Shown one piece after another: positions 43,289 through 53,362 of a DNA stretch of 64,000 bases (position 1 is its first letter; every line of letters begins with the position of its first letter). The stretch comes from Streptomyces lydicus (GTDB taxonomy: Bacteria > Actinomycetota > Actinomycetes > Streptomycetales > Streptomycetaceae). The stretch lies in contig NZ_JNZA01000012.1 in assembly GCF_000717345.1 (NCBI RefSeq), positions 248,001 through 312,000 on the forward strand. Reading direction: 5' to 3'. The notes beneath the pieces are model-generated. The model did not search any database. It was given only the letters and a program-made list of their open reading frames with translations, and was not told the origin of the DNA. The position numbers and the translations under genes are program-made.

Positions 43289-43714
43289 ATGTCATCGATC
43301 AAGCAGTTCCAAGTCACCTTCGACTGCGCAGAACCTGAGCGCGTCGCTCGTTTTTGGTGCGAGGTGTTGGGGTACGTCGTATCGCCGCCGAAGGGTTTTG
43401 CTACTTGGGACGATTTCGATCGCTCGCGGCCGCCTGAGGATCGGGGTTCATGGTTCGCATGCAGTGATCCCTCAGGTGTGGGCCCGCGACTGTTCTTCCA
43501 GCGCGTTCCCGAAGGCAAGGTCGTCAAGAATCGGGTGCATCTTGACGTGCGGGTCGGCACCGGGCTCGTGGGCAACGAGCGCCTGGCCACGCTCGAGGCC
43601 GAATGCACACGACTGGTCGCGCTCGGCGCGGTACGCCTGCAGCTACTGGCTGACGATCACGATTCGTGCATCGTGATGCAGGACATCGAGGGCAACGAAT
43701 TCTGCCTCGACTGA
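43289..43714 (+). CDS. VOC superfamily protein (glyoxalase-like)
   Basis: A 141-residue protein: QFQVTFDCAEPERVARFWCE, VLGYVVSPP, KVVKNRVHLDVRVGTG, and DIEGNEFCLD at the C-terminus. The terminal EGNEFCL and RVHLDV motifs identify the glyoxalase-like (VOC) subgroup common in actinomycetes. ATG 43289 has a -10-like TATGGT (43277-43282) ending 6 nt upstream, suggesting a leaderless mRNA. Codon use is slightly less GC-rich than the neighbours. A clear terminator follows at 43720. Confidence 0.88.
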   Translation: MSSIKQFQVTFDCAEPERVARFWCEVLGYVVSPPKGFATWDDFDRSRPPEDRGSWFACSDPSGVGPRLFFQRVPEGKVVKNRVHLDVRVGTGLVGNERLATLEAECTRLVALGAVRLQLLADDHDSCIVMQDIEGNEFCLD

Positions 43715-43719
43715 GCATC

Positions 43720-43753
43720 TTCCGAGACGGCGAGGTGGGAAGCCGTCTCGGAA
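43720..43753 (+). terminator. Intrinsic terminator
   Basis: A perfect 12-bp stem TTCCGAGACGGC/GCCGTCTCGGAA with a 10-nt loop, 5 bp after the VOC gene stop codon. Confidence 0.85.
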
Positions 43754-43855
43754 TGCCGTCGCCCTTGCGGGGGCAGCGGGGATGAAGCTCGGGCCTTCAC
43801 CCCCGCAGACCCCAACCGGAGCCCCAGCCGGGGCACACCGAGGTCCCCGTCGGCG

Positions 43856-44416
43856 TCAGTGACGCACCGCGGTCAAACACAGCGTGGTCTCCCCGCTGGT
43901 GCCGCCGCGCTCGGTGTACTCGTCGAATTCCGCCGGACACTTGTGGCGAAGCGTCGCGTCGATCATGACCTTGTAGTCGGCCTTGGCGTCGCCGCACGCG
44001 ATGGTGTAGAGGTCCGGGTTCGCGTGGGTACCGCGGTTCTCCAGGCAGTCGCCCACACGGGCATCGCGGGCGACCTTCGTCGGGGGCTTGCCGTCGTCGA
44101 GCACGGTGTTCAGCACCCAGAACCCGGACCCGACGACGATCACGGCCCCGAGCGCGATGACAGGCCGCAGCCACGGCCGCCGTGCCGGGCCCGTCGGCGT
44201 GAACATCGGTACGCCGGGCTGCTGCTGGAACGGCGGCTGGCCGTATGCCGGCTGCTGGCCGTAAGGGAGCGCGCCACCGGGGGGCGAGCCGTAGGGGACC
44301 GGGCCGCCCTGGCCGGCAGGCGGTCCGTACGGCGTCGGGCCGGGCTGCCCGGGCTGGCCATAGGGCGCGGGGCCATGGGGCGTGGGCCCCTGCGGCGGTG
44401 GCGAGTACGCGGACAT
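43856..44416 (-). CDS. Pro/Gly/Gln-rich membrane protein (LppU/SCO3897-like)
   Basis: A 186-residue protein: about 75 residues of Pro/Gly/Tyr/Gln-rich cytoplasmic sequence (YGQPGQPGPTPYGPPAGQ), one TM helix (PVIALGAVIVVGSGFWVLN), then an extracytoplasmic domain with four Cys (RVGDCLENRGTHANPDL, TIACGDAKA, HKCPAEF, TLCL). This layout matches the LppU/SCO3897 family of unknown function. ATG 44414-44416 follows GGGGGAT. No link to the downstream katG is evident. Confidence 0.75.
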   Translation of the reverse strand: MSAYSPPPQGPTPHGPAPYGQPGQPGPTPYGPPAGQGGPVPYGSPPGGALPYGQQPAYGQPPFQQQPGVPMFTPTGPARRPWLRPVIALGAVIVVGSGFWVLNTVLDDGKPPTKVARDARVGDCLENRGTHANPDLYTIACGDAKADYKVMIDATLRHKCPAEFDEYTERGGTSGETTLCLTAVRH

Positions 44417-44556
44417 ACGGATCCCCCTGGTGCGCTGCGGCTGTTCCGCCGCCGGTTCGAGTGTGCTCACCACCCTATGAGGTCCCCTCCGACGCACCGC
44501 GCACGGGCCCGGGCTGCCGATGCCGCCTCCGGGGACCGGGTCCTCGAAAGCCGAGA

Positions 44557-44596
44557 ACGTCCAGGTCGGCCGGCGCGGGCCGGCCAACCTGGACGT
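44557..44596 (-). terminator. katG terminator hairpin
   Basis: ACGTCCAGGT-CGGCCGGC (44557-44574) pairs at 17 of 18 positions with 44579-44596 around a GCGG loop, 34 bp beyond the katG stop codon on the minus strand. Confidence 0.8.
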
Positions 44597-44629
44597 CATG
44601 ATCGGACGAGTCCGACCCGGTCGGTCGAG

Positions 44630-46882
<2,253 letters not shown>

Positions 46883-47099
46883 TCACGGTGCTCAGGAACT
46901 GCGGGCGGTGGAACATTCGGGGCCCAGGCCCCCGGAGCCGGCCTCGGCCTCGTTGCTGTCGATCGAGGAACCGTGCTGGTCGGACGCGGTCAGGGGGGCG
47001 TCACGTCGACCGACATACACGACTGAAGGGGGGAGTCGGCCTGCCCGCTCGTGCACCCCGCAGGCGATCCCCGGCCGTCGAGGCGGTAACCGCCCGGGG

Positions 47100-47285
47100 G
47101 CCGGTGTCGTGCGCGGAGACGATGCGCTCGCGGTTGAACTCGAGGCGGAAGTGGGCAAGCTTCTCCAGCAGGAGCTGGTCCTGGACGAGCGCCGGGCCGT
47201 CAAGACCCGCCTGCTCGCTGTTCTGGTCGTCCGCGATCAGGGCACCGGAGCCGGTGGTGAGCGGACCCGTTTCCTGAACCGTCAC
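47100..47285 (-). pseudogene. Monofunctional catalase N-terminal relic (catA-like)
   Basis: From GTG 47285, with GGGAAAAG upstream, the frame reads TTGSGALIADDQNSEQAG, DGPALVQDQLLLEKLAHF and EFNRERIVSAHDTG. This is the start of a haem catalase (DDQNSxTAGxxGPxLxQDxxLxEKLAHFxRERIPERVVHAxGxGA) with an insertion/deletion after FNRERI. The remaining 400 or more residues are absent and katG begins about 240 bp further on. It is divergent from the Fur-family gene, as catA is from catR in S. coelicolor. Confidence 0.75.
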
Positions 47286-47421
47286 GGGCTTTTCCCTGCT
47301 GTTGTCCTGTCCCTTGGCTGCCGCCGGAACCGATCCTACGATGGACCAAGTCCAAGTCAATACAGGAACCAGACCCGTACCGATTCATTCCTCGGACGAT
47401 GCACAGTTAGGCTGGGTGGCC

Positions 47422-47838
47422 ATGAGTGACCTGCTGGACCGGCTTCGCGGACGTGGTTGGCGGATGACCGCCCAGCGCCGGGTGGTCGCCGAGGTACTCG
47501 ACGGCGACCACATCCACCTCACCGCGGACGAGGTGCTCGCGCGCGCCACCACCCGGCTGCCGGAGATCTCCCGCGCGACCGTCTACAACACCCTCGGCGA
47601 GCTCGTCTCGCTCGGCGAGGTCATCGAGGTGGCCACCGACGGCCGCGCCAAGCGCTACGACCCCAACGCCCACCGCCCGCACCACCATCTGGTGTGCTCG
47701 GGCTGCGGCACCATCCGGGACGTCCACCCCGGGGGCGACCCCTTGGCCGACCTGCCCACCTCCGAACGCTTCGGCTTCACCGTCTCCGAGGCCGAGGTGA
47801 CCTACCGGGGACTGTGCCCCGACTGCACCCGCGCGTGA
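47422..47838 (+). CDS. catR: CatR-like Fur-family peroxide regulator
   Basis: A 138-residue Fur-family repressor. The winged-helix part reads RLRGRGWRMTAQRRVVAEVL, then LPEISRATVYNTLGELVSLG. The regulatory part contains the metal residues HRPHHHLVCSGCGTIRDV and the C-terminal CPDC pair. In S. coelicolor the equivalent CatR senses peroxide and represses its own gene and the divergent catA. ATG 47422 has a -10-like TAGGCT (47408-47413) 8 nt upstream, so the mRNA may be leaderless. An imperfect regulator site, TGGAC-CAA-GTCCA, lies at 47342-47354. Family certain; CatR orthology likely. Confidence 0.88.
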   Translation: MSDLLDRLRGRGWRMTAQRRVVAEVLDGDHIHLTADEVLARATTRLPEISRATVYNTLGELVSLGEVIEVATDGRAKRYDPNAHRPHHHLVCSGCGTIRDVHPGGDPLADLPTSERFGFTVSEAEVTYRGLCPDCTRA

Positions 47839-47872
47839 CCCGCCCCGCCGGCCGCAGCGCGTGCGCCGGGTT

Positions 47873-48328
47873 TCACGCCTGATGCCGAGTGGCGTGCCGG
47901 GTGAGTGCCTCGTCGGCGGCGTCGAGGATGTTGTGGAAGGTGTGGGTGAGGATCGGTCGTACGAGGAGCCGGGTGAGCGGGGCACCGAGCAGCGGCAGGC
48001 GCATCTCGGCACGCGTGATCCACCGGACCTCGGTACCGCCGTCCACCTCGGTGAACGTCATGCGGCCGAGCTCGTGCCGGGAAGGCGGCAGGCTGCGCTC
48101 CACGACGTACTCGGTGACGTGGGGCGCGTCGTAGTGCGTGATGCGTTCGCGGAACCAGCCCATCAGCCAGAGGTGACTGCGCACCGCGCCGACGCCGTAG
48201 GGCGTGCCCTCGCCGTGCCGGGTCAGGGTGCAGCGCAGCACCAGGGGTGAGCGCGTGTAGTTGGTGGTCGTGGTGAGCCAGGCGAACACCTCGTCGATGG
48301 GGGCGTTGATGACGCGTTCGACGGTCAT
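47873..48328 (-). CDS. SRPBCC family protein
   Basis: A 151-residue START-like protein (VERVINAPIDEVFAWLTTTT, PHVTEYVVERSLPPSRHELG, VDGGTEVRWITRAEMRLPLL, LTRLLVRPILTHTF). The fold binds hydrophobic ligands and includes polyketide cyclases. ATG 48326-48328 overlaps the stop of the ECF sigma gene (ATGA), so it is translationally coupled and probably a functional partner. ECF41 sigma factors are usually next to carboxymuconolactone decarboxylase, oxidoreductase or epimerase genes; an SRPBCC partner is less usual. Confidence 0.85.
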   Translation of the reverse strand: MTVERVINAPIDEVFAWLTTTTNYTRSPLVLRCTLTRHGEGTPYGVGAVRSHLWLMGWFRERITHYDAPHVTEYVVERSLPPSRHELGRMTFTEVDGGTEVRWITRAEMRLPLLGAPLTRLLVRPILTHTFHNILDAADEALTRHATRHQA

Positions 48329-49221
48329 GGTTTCCACGGCTGGGGTTCTCCTCTGTCCAGGGGGCACAGCGCTTCGGCGCCGTGCAGCTTGTCGGGGTTG
48401 CGCACGCCGTAGAGGCCGGTGATACGGCCGTCGTGGATCTCGAAGGCGAGCAGCCAGTCGAGCTTGCCGCCGGCGAGGAACCGCGCTGCGGGCATGCCGT
48501 TGTAGACGGCGTGCTCGACGTGGCTGAGCACGGCGTGGCTGCGGGACACGCGGAGCACGAACCGGGCGACGTCGGCGCGGCCGGTGATCGGGCGACGGGC
48601 GGCGATCACCTTCCCCCCACCGTCGGAGATCTGGACGACCTCGGGGGCCAGCAAGTCCATCAGGGCCTGGAGTTCGCCGGTCGCCGCCGCGTGCAGGAAC
48701 CGCTGGACGATCTGGCGGGTGCCATCGGAATCCGGCTCGAAGCGGCGGCGCCGGGCGTGGACGTGCCGGCGTGCGCGGTGGGCGATCTGCCGGACGGTGA
48801 CCTCGGTCTTACCGATCGAGGCGGCGATCTCGCCGTGGGTGTAGCCGAAGACGTCGTGCAGGACGAACACCGCGCGCTCGGTCGGGTTCAGCGTCTCCAG
48901 CACCAGCAGCATGGCCATGGACACCGACTCGGCCAGGATCGCGTCGTCGCTCACCTCGGGCGCCGTGCGGATGGGCTCGGGCAGCCACGCGCCGACGTAT
49001 TCCTCGCGCCGTGCCTTGACCGCCCGCAGGTGGTTAAGGGCCTGCCGGGTCACCGTGCGGACCAGGTAGGCGCGCGGATGCTCGACCGTGGCCTGATCCA
49101 CCGCGCGCCACCGCAAGTAGCTTTCCTGCAGCACGTCCTCGGCGTCGGTGGCGCTGCCCAGCATCTCGTAGGCGATGGTGAACAGCAGCGGACGGTGCTC
49201 GGTGAAAGCGTCCTCAGCCAT
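48325..49221 (-). CDS. ECF41-type RNA polymerase sigma factor with SnoaL-like C-terminal domain
   Basis: A 298-residue ECF sigma factor. Region sigma2 includes AYEMLGSATDAEDVLQESYL and sigma4 YTHGEIAASIGKTEVTVRQI. The roughly 130-residue C-terminal extension is a SnoaL/NTF2-like domain. The linker WLPEP and the NPDKL motif near the end are the ECF41 hallmarks; this domain both stimulates and inhibits activity in place of an anti-sigma factor. The gene heads a two-gene operon with the SRPBCC protein. A start at ATG 49219-49221 fits the family N-terminus. Confidence 0.92.
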   Translation of the reverse strand: MAEDAFTEHRPLLFTIAYEMLGSATDAEDVLQESYLRWRAVDQATVEHPRAYLVRTVTRQALNHLRAVKARREEYVGAWLPEPIRTAPEVSDDAILAESVSMAMLLVLETLNPTERAVFVLHDVFGYTHGEIAASIGKTEVTVRQIAHRARRHVHARRRRFEPDSDGTRQIVQRFLHAAATGELQALMDLLAPEVVQISDGGGKVIAARRPITGRADVARFVLRVSRSHAVLSHVEHAVYNGMPAARFLAGGKLDWLLAFEIHDGRITGLYGVRNPDKLHGAEALCPLDRGEPQPWKP

Positions 49222-49480
49222 GGCCGACCGCCCGCCCCCGGGGCCGGCCGTGCCGGCTCCTCGCTGGTCGGCGACTCAGGCTGCCCTCCGGACCGACCCG
49301 TCGACGCCACGACACCACCACACCCGGCTCCTCTCCTCGACCGCCCATCGAGACACCCCGGGCCGGCAAACCGTGACAGCCCCGCGGCGTGATTCACTTC
49401 ACAACCGCGGTGCGAGCGGCGGGTGTTTGCTGTCATCCAAGCGAGGCGTTGGACAGCGAACCCAGTCGTTCGGGCTTCAC

Positions 49481-49504
49481 GGGTTCAGGGGTTCAGGGGT
49501 TCAC
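49481..49504. repeat. 8-bp tandem repeat at the 3' end of the nuclease-lectin gene
   Basis: GGGTTCAG, GGGTTCAG, GGGTTCAC in direct tandem. The stop codon of the minus-strand gene lies inside the array, so repeat slippage could shift its C-terminus. Confidence 0.7.
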
Positions 49505-51409
49505 CACGCTCCAGCGCTGGGCCAGGATGTCGGTGCACGGGGCGAGGCGGACGCTGCCGTGGTCGGCGTCCGGGGCCAGCAGACAGAGGTGGGTGGCTTC
49601 GTTGCGGTAGCGGACGGTGCCGTCCGCGTACGTCTCGGCTAGCCAGCGCTGGCCGGCCGCGTCGACGCCGCGCGCGTCGTCACACGCCCGCAGCATGGCG
49701 TCGGTCTCCGAGGTGGCGTGCTCGTCGCGGACACCCAGGCAGTAGTTGTCGCCGAACTCGCTCTCGAAGCGCACCAGGTTGTCGTCCGGGCTGATGCGCT
49801 GGATGTTCCAGCCGAAGTCCAGGCGCTCTTGGCGCAGCCAGTAGATCCACCACCACTTGGGCGGTGTGGGCCGGGTGGAGATGGCGGTCCCGGGAAAGGA
49901 TCCGTTCAGCATGCGGCCGCCCAGGAAGGCGGATTCCAGGCGTACGTTGCCGGTGGTCGTCGGCCAGTTCTTGGGCAGCGAGGCGGGGTTCTCCCACCAC
50001 CGCTGGGCTGCGTCCTCCGTGCACGGTGCCACGGTCACCTGCTTGTCGGACGGGGTCAGGCACATCCCGGGGAAGGCCACGTTCTGCCAGCGCTGCGGCC
50101 CGCCACTGTCGTTGTTCCACGCGGGGTCGTCCTCGAGGTGGCTGATCGTCCACTGCGCCCGCGGATCAGCACAGTCGCCGACGACGGCCTGGGAGGACGT
50201 ATCCCGCCGGGCACGCGTCGGGGCGGCGATGCAGTCTCCCGTGCCGGGGTTTCGCAGGTAGTGGGTGAGGGCGCCGCCGTTGGTGTACATGCGCCAGGTC
50301 TGGCTGCTGTCATTGCTGGGGGTGCCGATCCCGATCGAGCGGTCCGGGGTCTCCTGCAGCTGATTGCCGTTGGGTGCGGCCAGCCTGGTGGCGTAGACGT
50401 GTGACGGGCCGGTGGCCGCGACCGGCGGTGGGGTCCGCGCGAAGAGCACGGGCACATGGTCGGATCCGGCACCGTTGTCGCGGTTCGCGTTGAAGCTGCC
50501 GGGCAGGCCGCTGGTGACCGCGTAGTCCAGCTCGCTCGGGTGGTCGCCGTTGATGAACGTCGGCTGACCCGTGCGCAGCAGGCTCTCGCCGGCGCGCAGA
50601 TGCAGCGACTGGCGGGCCTCGTTGTCGTTGCGGTTGAGGATGTTCACGTTGTAGTCGCCGGCCAGGACCCAGTTCCGGCCGCGCTGGTCGCCCCTGGCCA
50701 TGAAGTTGCGCACCTGGTCGAGCAGTCCGCGCCTGTTGTCGTCTCCGGTCACGTCCTCGCCGCGGGCGTGCGTGTTCCAGTACCAGGTGTTCCCGAACCG
50801 CAGACCGTGCAACGGGCGGGCCCGGTAGCGGTTGTTCGGGGCATTCGGGTCCGGGTCGTAGTAGTTGTTCTCCAGGACGCGGACCTCGGTGGCCTGGGTA
50901 TCGGTGACCGTCGCCAGGTTCATCTGGCCGCCGTCCCACGTGTCCTCATTCGTTTCGCCGATCCTGCGGGGGTCGGTCTGCAGGAAGTACACGTAGCGGT
51001 TGGTGCCGCTCGGGCCGCCCGGCCAGGTCGAGAGCGTGTAGGAACTGGGCTGGGGGCTGCGGTTCGGTGAGAGCCGCAGCTGCCGGTAACTGGTCCGGTG
51101 GTCGTCCGCCGGCTGAGGTGGCCCGCTGCCGGCCTCCTGCAGCATCACCACCGGGTTGTTCGCGACCAGCCGGTTGATCTCTGAAGTCCACCTCGAACCG
51201 TTGTCCGAGCCGTGCATGTTGTACGTGGCGAACGGCGAACTGCCGTCCAGGTTCACCGCGTGCGCAGGCGCAGCGGTCAACGGAACGGTCAGCAAGGCCG
51301 CCACCGCGCTCAGGACGGCGAGCACGGCGGTGATCCACCGCCGCGATCGTAATCGCGTCCTCGTGGTCCGCAGGGTCCCCAGGGTCTGCGGACGCTTGCC
51401 TCTACTCAA
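49493..51409 (-). CDS. Secreted CdtB-like nuclease fused to ricin-type lectin repeats
   Basis: A 638-residue exported protein. After the signal peptide (ITAVLAVLSAVAALLTVPL, cleavage near 51) comes an endonuclease/exonuclease/phosphatase domain (about 58-330) most like cytolethal distending toxin subunit B: FATYNMHGSDNG, VVMLQEAGS (E92), WNTHARG (H214), VLAGDYNVN (D252) and GSDHVPV (D317, H318), so the DNase I-type catalytic set is complete. Residues about 340-638 are beta-trefoil lectin-like with repeated QxW motifs (SQTWRM, RAQWTI, AQRWWE, GQRWLA, AQRWSV). The start is TTG 51407-51409 with GGGAGAGG upstream. Catalytic residues and QxW repeats are seen; toxicity and targets are inferred. Confidence 0.8.
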   Translation of the reverse strand: MSRGKRPQTLGTLRTTRTRLRSRRWITAVLAVLSAVAALLTVPLTAAPAHAVNLDGSSPFATYNMHGSDNGSRWTSEINRLVANNPVVMLQEAGSGPPQPADDHRTSYRQLRLSPNRSPQPSSYTLSTWPGGPSGTNRYVYFLQTDPRRIGETNEDTWDGGQMNLATVTDTQATEVRVLENNYYDPDPNAPNNRYRARPLHGLRFGNTWYWNTHARGEDVTGDDNRRGLLDQVRNFMARGDQRGRNWVLAGDYNVNILNRNDNEARQSLHLRAGESLLRTGQPTFINGDHPSELDYAVTSGLPGSFNANRDNGAGSDHVPVLFARTPPPVAATGPSHVYATRLAAPNGNQLQETPDRSIGIGTPSNDSSQTWRMYTNGGALTHYLRNPGTGDCIAAPTRARRDTSSQAVVGDCADPRAQWTISHLEDDPAWNNDSGGPQRWQNVAFPGMCLTPSDKQVTVAPCTEDAAQRWWENPASLPKNWPTTTGNVRLESAFLGGRMLNGSFPGTAISTRPTPPKWWWIYWLRQERLDFGWNIQRISPDDNLVRFESEFGDNYCLGVRDEHATSETDAMLRACDDARGVDAAGQRWLAETYADGTVRYRNEATHLCLLAPDADHGSVRLAPCTDILAQRWSVVNP

Positions 51410-52032
51410 CGATCAAGCCTCTCCCGTCGGCCCCCGCGCCCGGCGGCGCGGTGGGACTGCCGAAGCCACCAACTCACCGTGGCGGCACCGTGCTGCCGTA
51501 CCGGCAGCGGAGCGGGACCGAGCTCGCCCCCCGATCCGCTGTCGAGCGAGTGGTGCACGGACCGTCGAACGAGCCATCGCCGGCCCGTCGATCACAGGAG
51601 ACGGAAGATCGAGCTCACGGGGTTCAGGCCCCCATCGATATCCGGCCCCGCCCCCACACCCCCGTCCCGTGCCGGCCTTCAGGCGACTGGCCAGTGCGAA
51701 CGGAACCGTAAAGTTCGCACACGCACTCGATCTGGCGGTCCGGGGCATACGGCCCCGGATCGTCCGGGAAGGCGCCACTGCCTGGCGATACACCGCGCCG
51801 GGCCGCACCTCGAAAAGCCGAGACGACATTGTCCTTAATCAGGGTTCTGTGGAAGGAAGAGGGAAACGGGAGCGGTGTGGCAACGCCTTTCCGGGGTACG
51901 AAACTCGGTCGCACGGCGGGCGCGGTGCGCAGCCGCCAAGGACAGCGGGGGAGCGTGGAAACCTTCGTGGCCGACGCCGTAAGCCCTTGAACACGGCACC
52001 TTGAAACGGGAGTTGCAGGGCAAACGCGAGTC
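51410..52032. other. Gene-free stretch of 623 bp
   Basis: No frame here has both coding character and a credible start. The left end contains the promoter and leader of the nuclease-lectin gene. Several frames on both strands encode only Arg/Pro/Gly-rich shadow translations. No repeat, RNA or operator was recognised. Confidence 0.35.
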
Positions 52033-52239
52033 ATGGACCGACGACACACACGCCCCGCACCGCTGGCCGGCCCCGCCTGGGCAGGATGGCTGTACCTCGG
52101 GCTGGCGGTGCTGGCCGGCGCCCAGCTCGTAGCGACCGTATGGCAGTCCGGTGCCGGCGAAGCAACTTTCCTACCCAGCCTGGTCGGTGTGATCGCGTTT
52201 CCCGCGCTCGCCGGGGCCGCCCTGCTGAAACGACGCTGA
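52033..52239 (+). CDS. Small two-helix membrane protein
   Basis: A 68-residue protein with two hydrophobic segments, AGWLYLGLAVLAGAQLVATVW and FLPSLVGVIAFPALAGAALL, ending in LKRR, so both ends are probably cytoplasmic. No family recognised, and no strong ribosome binding site precedes ATG 52033. A long minus-strand frame covers the same DNA but its translation is not protein-like here. Confidence 0.5.
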   Translation: MDRRHTRPAPLAGPAWAGWLYLGLAVLAGAQLVATVWQSGAGEATFLPSLVGVIAFPALAGAALLKRR

Positions 52240-52251
52240 GGCCGGCCGCGT

Positions 52252-52507
52252 CACCCTCCTCGACCACCACGTCGTTGCCCACCTCGGCCATGGCCGCGAT
52301 CGAGCGGTGGAAGCCCATCCTGGTCCGCCGCAGCGCGACGTCGAGCTCCTCCGCCCCGAGCTCTCGCTCGGTGCGCATGGCGTTGAAGCCGTCCACCGCC
52401 AGGTGGTAGAAGACGCCGTCCTCCAGGACGTCCAGAAGCTCCCGAGCGATGCTCGACTTCCCTGAACTGGAGGTGCCGTTGAGGAGGATGATCCGGCCAG
52501 GTGTCAA
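52252..52507 (-). pseudogene. Chloramphenicol phosphotransferase-like fragment
   Basis: From TTG 52507 the frame reads LTPGRIILLNGTSSSGKSS with a P-loop, then FYHLAVDGFNAMRTEREL and RRTRMGFHRSIAAMAEVGND. This is the first half of the CPT-like kinase family. After VVVEE the family sequence (Asp and the lid region, about 90 residues) stops and the translation becomes Arg-rich. The gene is truncated at its 3' end, next to the small membrane protein, and probably inactive. Confidence 0.7.
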
Positions 52508-52700
52508 AGCGGCATGATCACATGCGGTCCGGAAGGCGGCGATGACGCCGGCCGCCGTGCGGTACCGGAAGGCCACGGGCCGGTCCCGGCCGGTGCTTCC
52601 CGGAACCCGCACGGGGTGTCGCAGGTTCCCCCTGATGGGGCGTCTGCTGCGGCGAGGAAGTGGGCAATGATCCCCTTCCTGAACCGCGAAAGGGGCGTAA

Positions 52701-53234
52701 GTGGATATCACCGCAGCCAAGAGGCATATCTTCGCCATGCTGGACGTCGACGGCGACGGGGTCATCTCCCGGGAGGAGTACCTGGCCCGCCCGGAGCGGG
52801 CGGCTGCCGCGCTCGGGCGTGAGGCGGGGGACCCGCTGGTCACTGCCGTCCGCGCGACCCACCAGCACGTGTACGCGTCGATGGACGTGGCGGGCAACGG
52901 CAAGGTGACGTTCGAGGAGTACGCGGCATGGGCGGGCGCCGACGCCTTCGACGAGGTCTGCCGGCTGGCGCTGGGGGCGCTGTTCGACCTCGCCGACGCG
53001 GACGCCGACGGGAAGCTGACCCGAGCGGAGTTCACCTGCTTGCGACAGGCGCTGGGCAACCAGGCTGACCATGCCGAGGCTGCCTTCGACGCCCTGGACG
53101 CGGACGGCGACGGGCTTGTCGACCGTGACGCGTATCTGGCCTCGATCCGCGCCTTCGTGACCGGCGGCTCCTCACCCATGGCCGAGGCCCTGCACGGCAC
53201 AGCCGACCACAGCCCTGCGGTCGGGGCCTCGTGA
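52701..53234 (+). CDS. EF-hand calcium-binding protein (calerythrin-like)
   Basis: A 177-residue soluble protein with four EF-hand loops: DVDGDGVISREE (canonical), DVAGNGKVTFEE (Ala at the third position), DADADGKLTRAE, and DADGDGLVDRDA (Ala at the last position instead of Glu). Loops 1 and 3 should bind Ca2+ well; 2 and 4 are weakened. The layout matches bacterial calerythrin-type sarcoplasmic calcium-binding proteins, acting as a cytoplasmic Ca2+ buffer or signal protein. GTG 52701 with GAAAGGGG upstream. Followed by a terminator hairpin at 53283. Confidence 0.9.
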   Translation: MDITAAKRHIFAMLDVDGDGVISREEYLARPERAAAALGREAGDPLVTAVRATHQHVYASMDVAGNGKVTFEEYAAWAGADAFDEVCRLALGALFDLADADADGKLTRAEFTCLRQALGNQADHAEAAFDALDADGDGLVDRDAYLASIRAFVTGGSSPMAEALHGTADHSPAVGAS

Positions 53235-53282
53235 CCGGGAGGGAGCGGGACCTTCGGCCGGGGGCGAGCAGCTGACAGCCGT

Positions 53283-53325
53283 GGCCGGGGTGGCGCAGCC
53301 TCGTGCGAGGCCGCGCCACCCGGCC
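53283..53325. terminator. Bidirectional terminator hairpin
   Basis: GGCCGGGGTGGCGCAGCCTCG and CGAGGCCGCGCCACCCGGCC form a nearly complete stem of about 20 bp, between the convergent EF-hand and ABC-F genes. Confidence 0.75.
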
Positions 53326-53362
53326 GGTGTGCGAAGCCACGCCGGCTGGGGGAGGGGACTGA

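Noticed and set aside
49481..49504. 8-bp repeat considered as phase-variation switch
   Set aside because: Only three units at the very end of the gene; a change of length would alter only the last residues.
52031..53200. Long minus-strand frame covering the EF-hand gene and the small membrane protein
   Set aside because: Only the part at 52252-52507 is protein-like (CPT fragment). The rest is a shadow of plus-strand genes.
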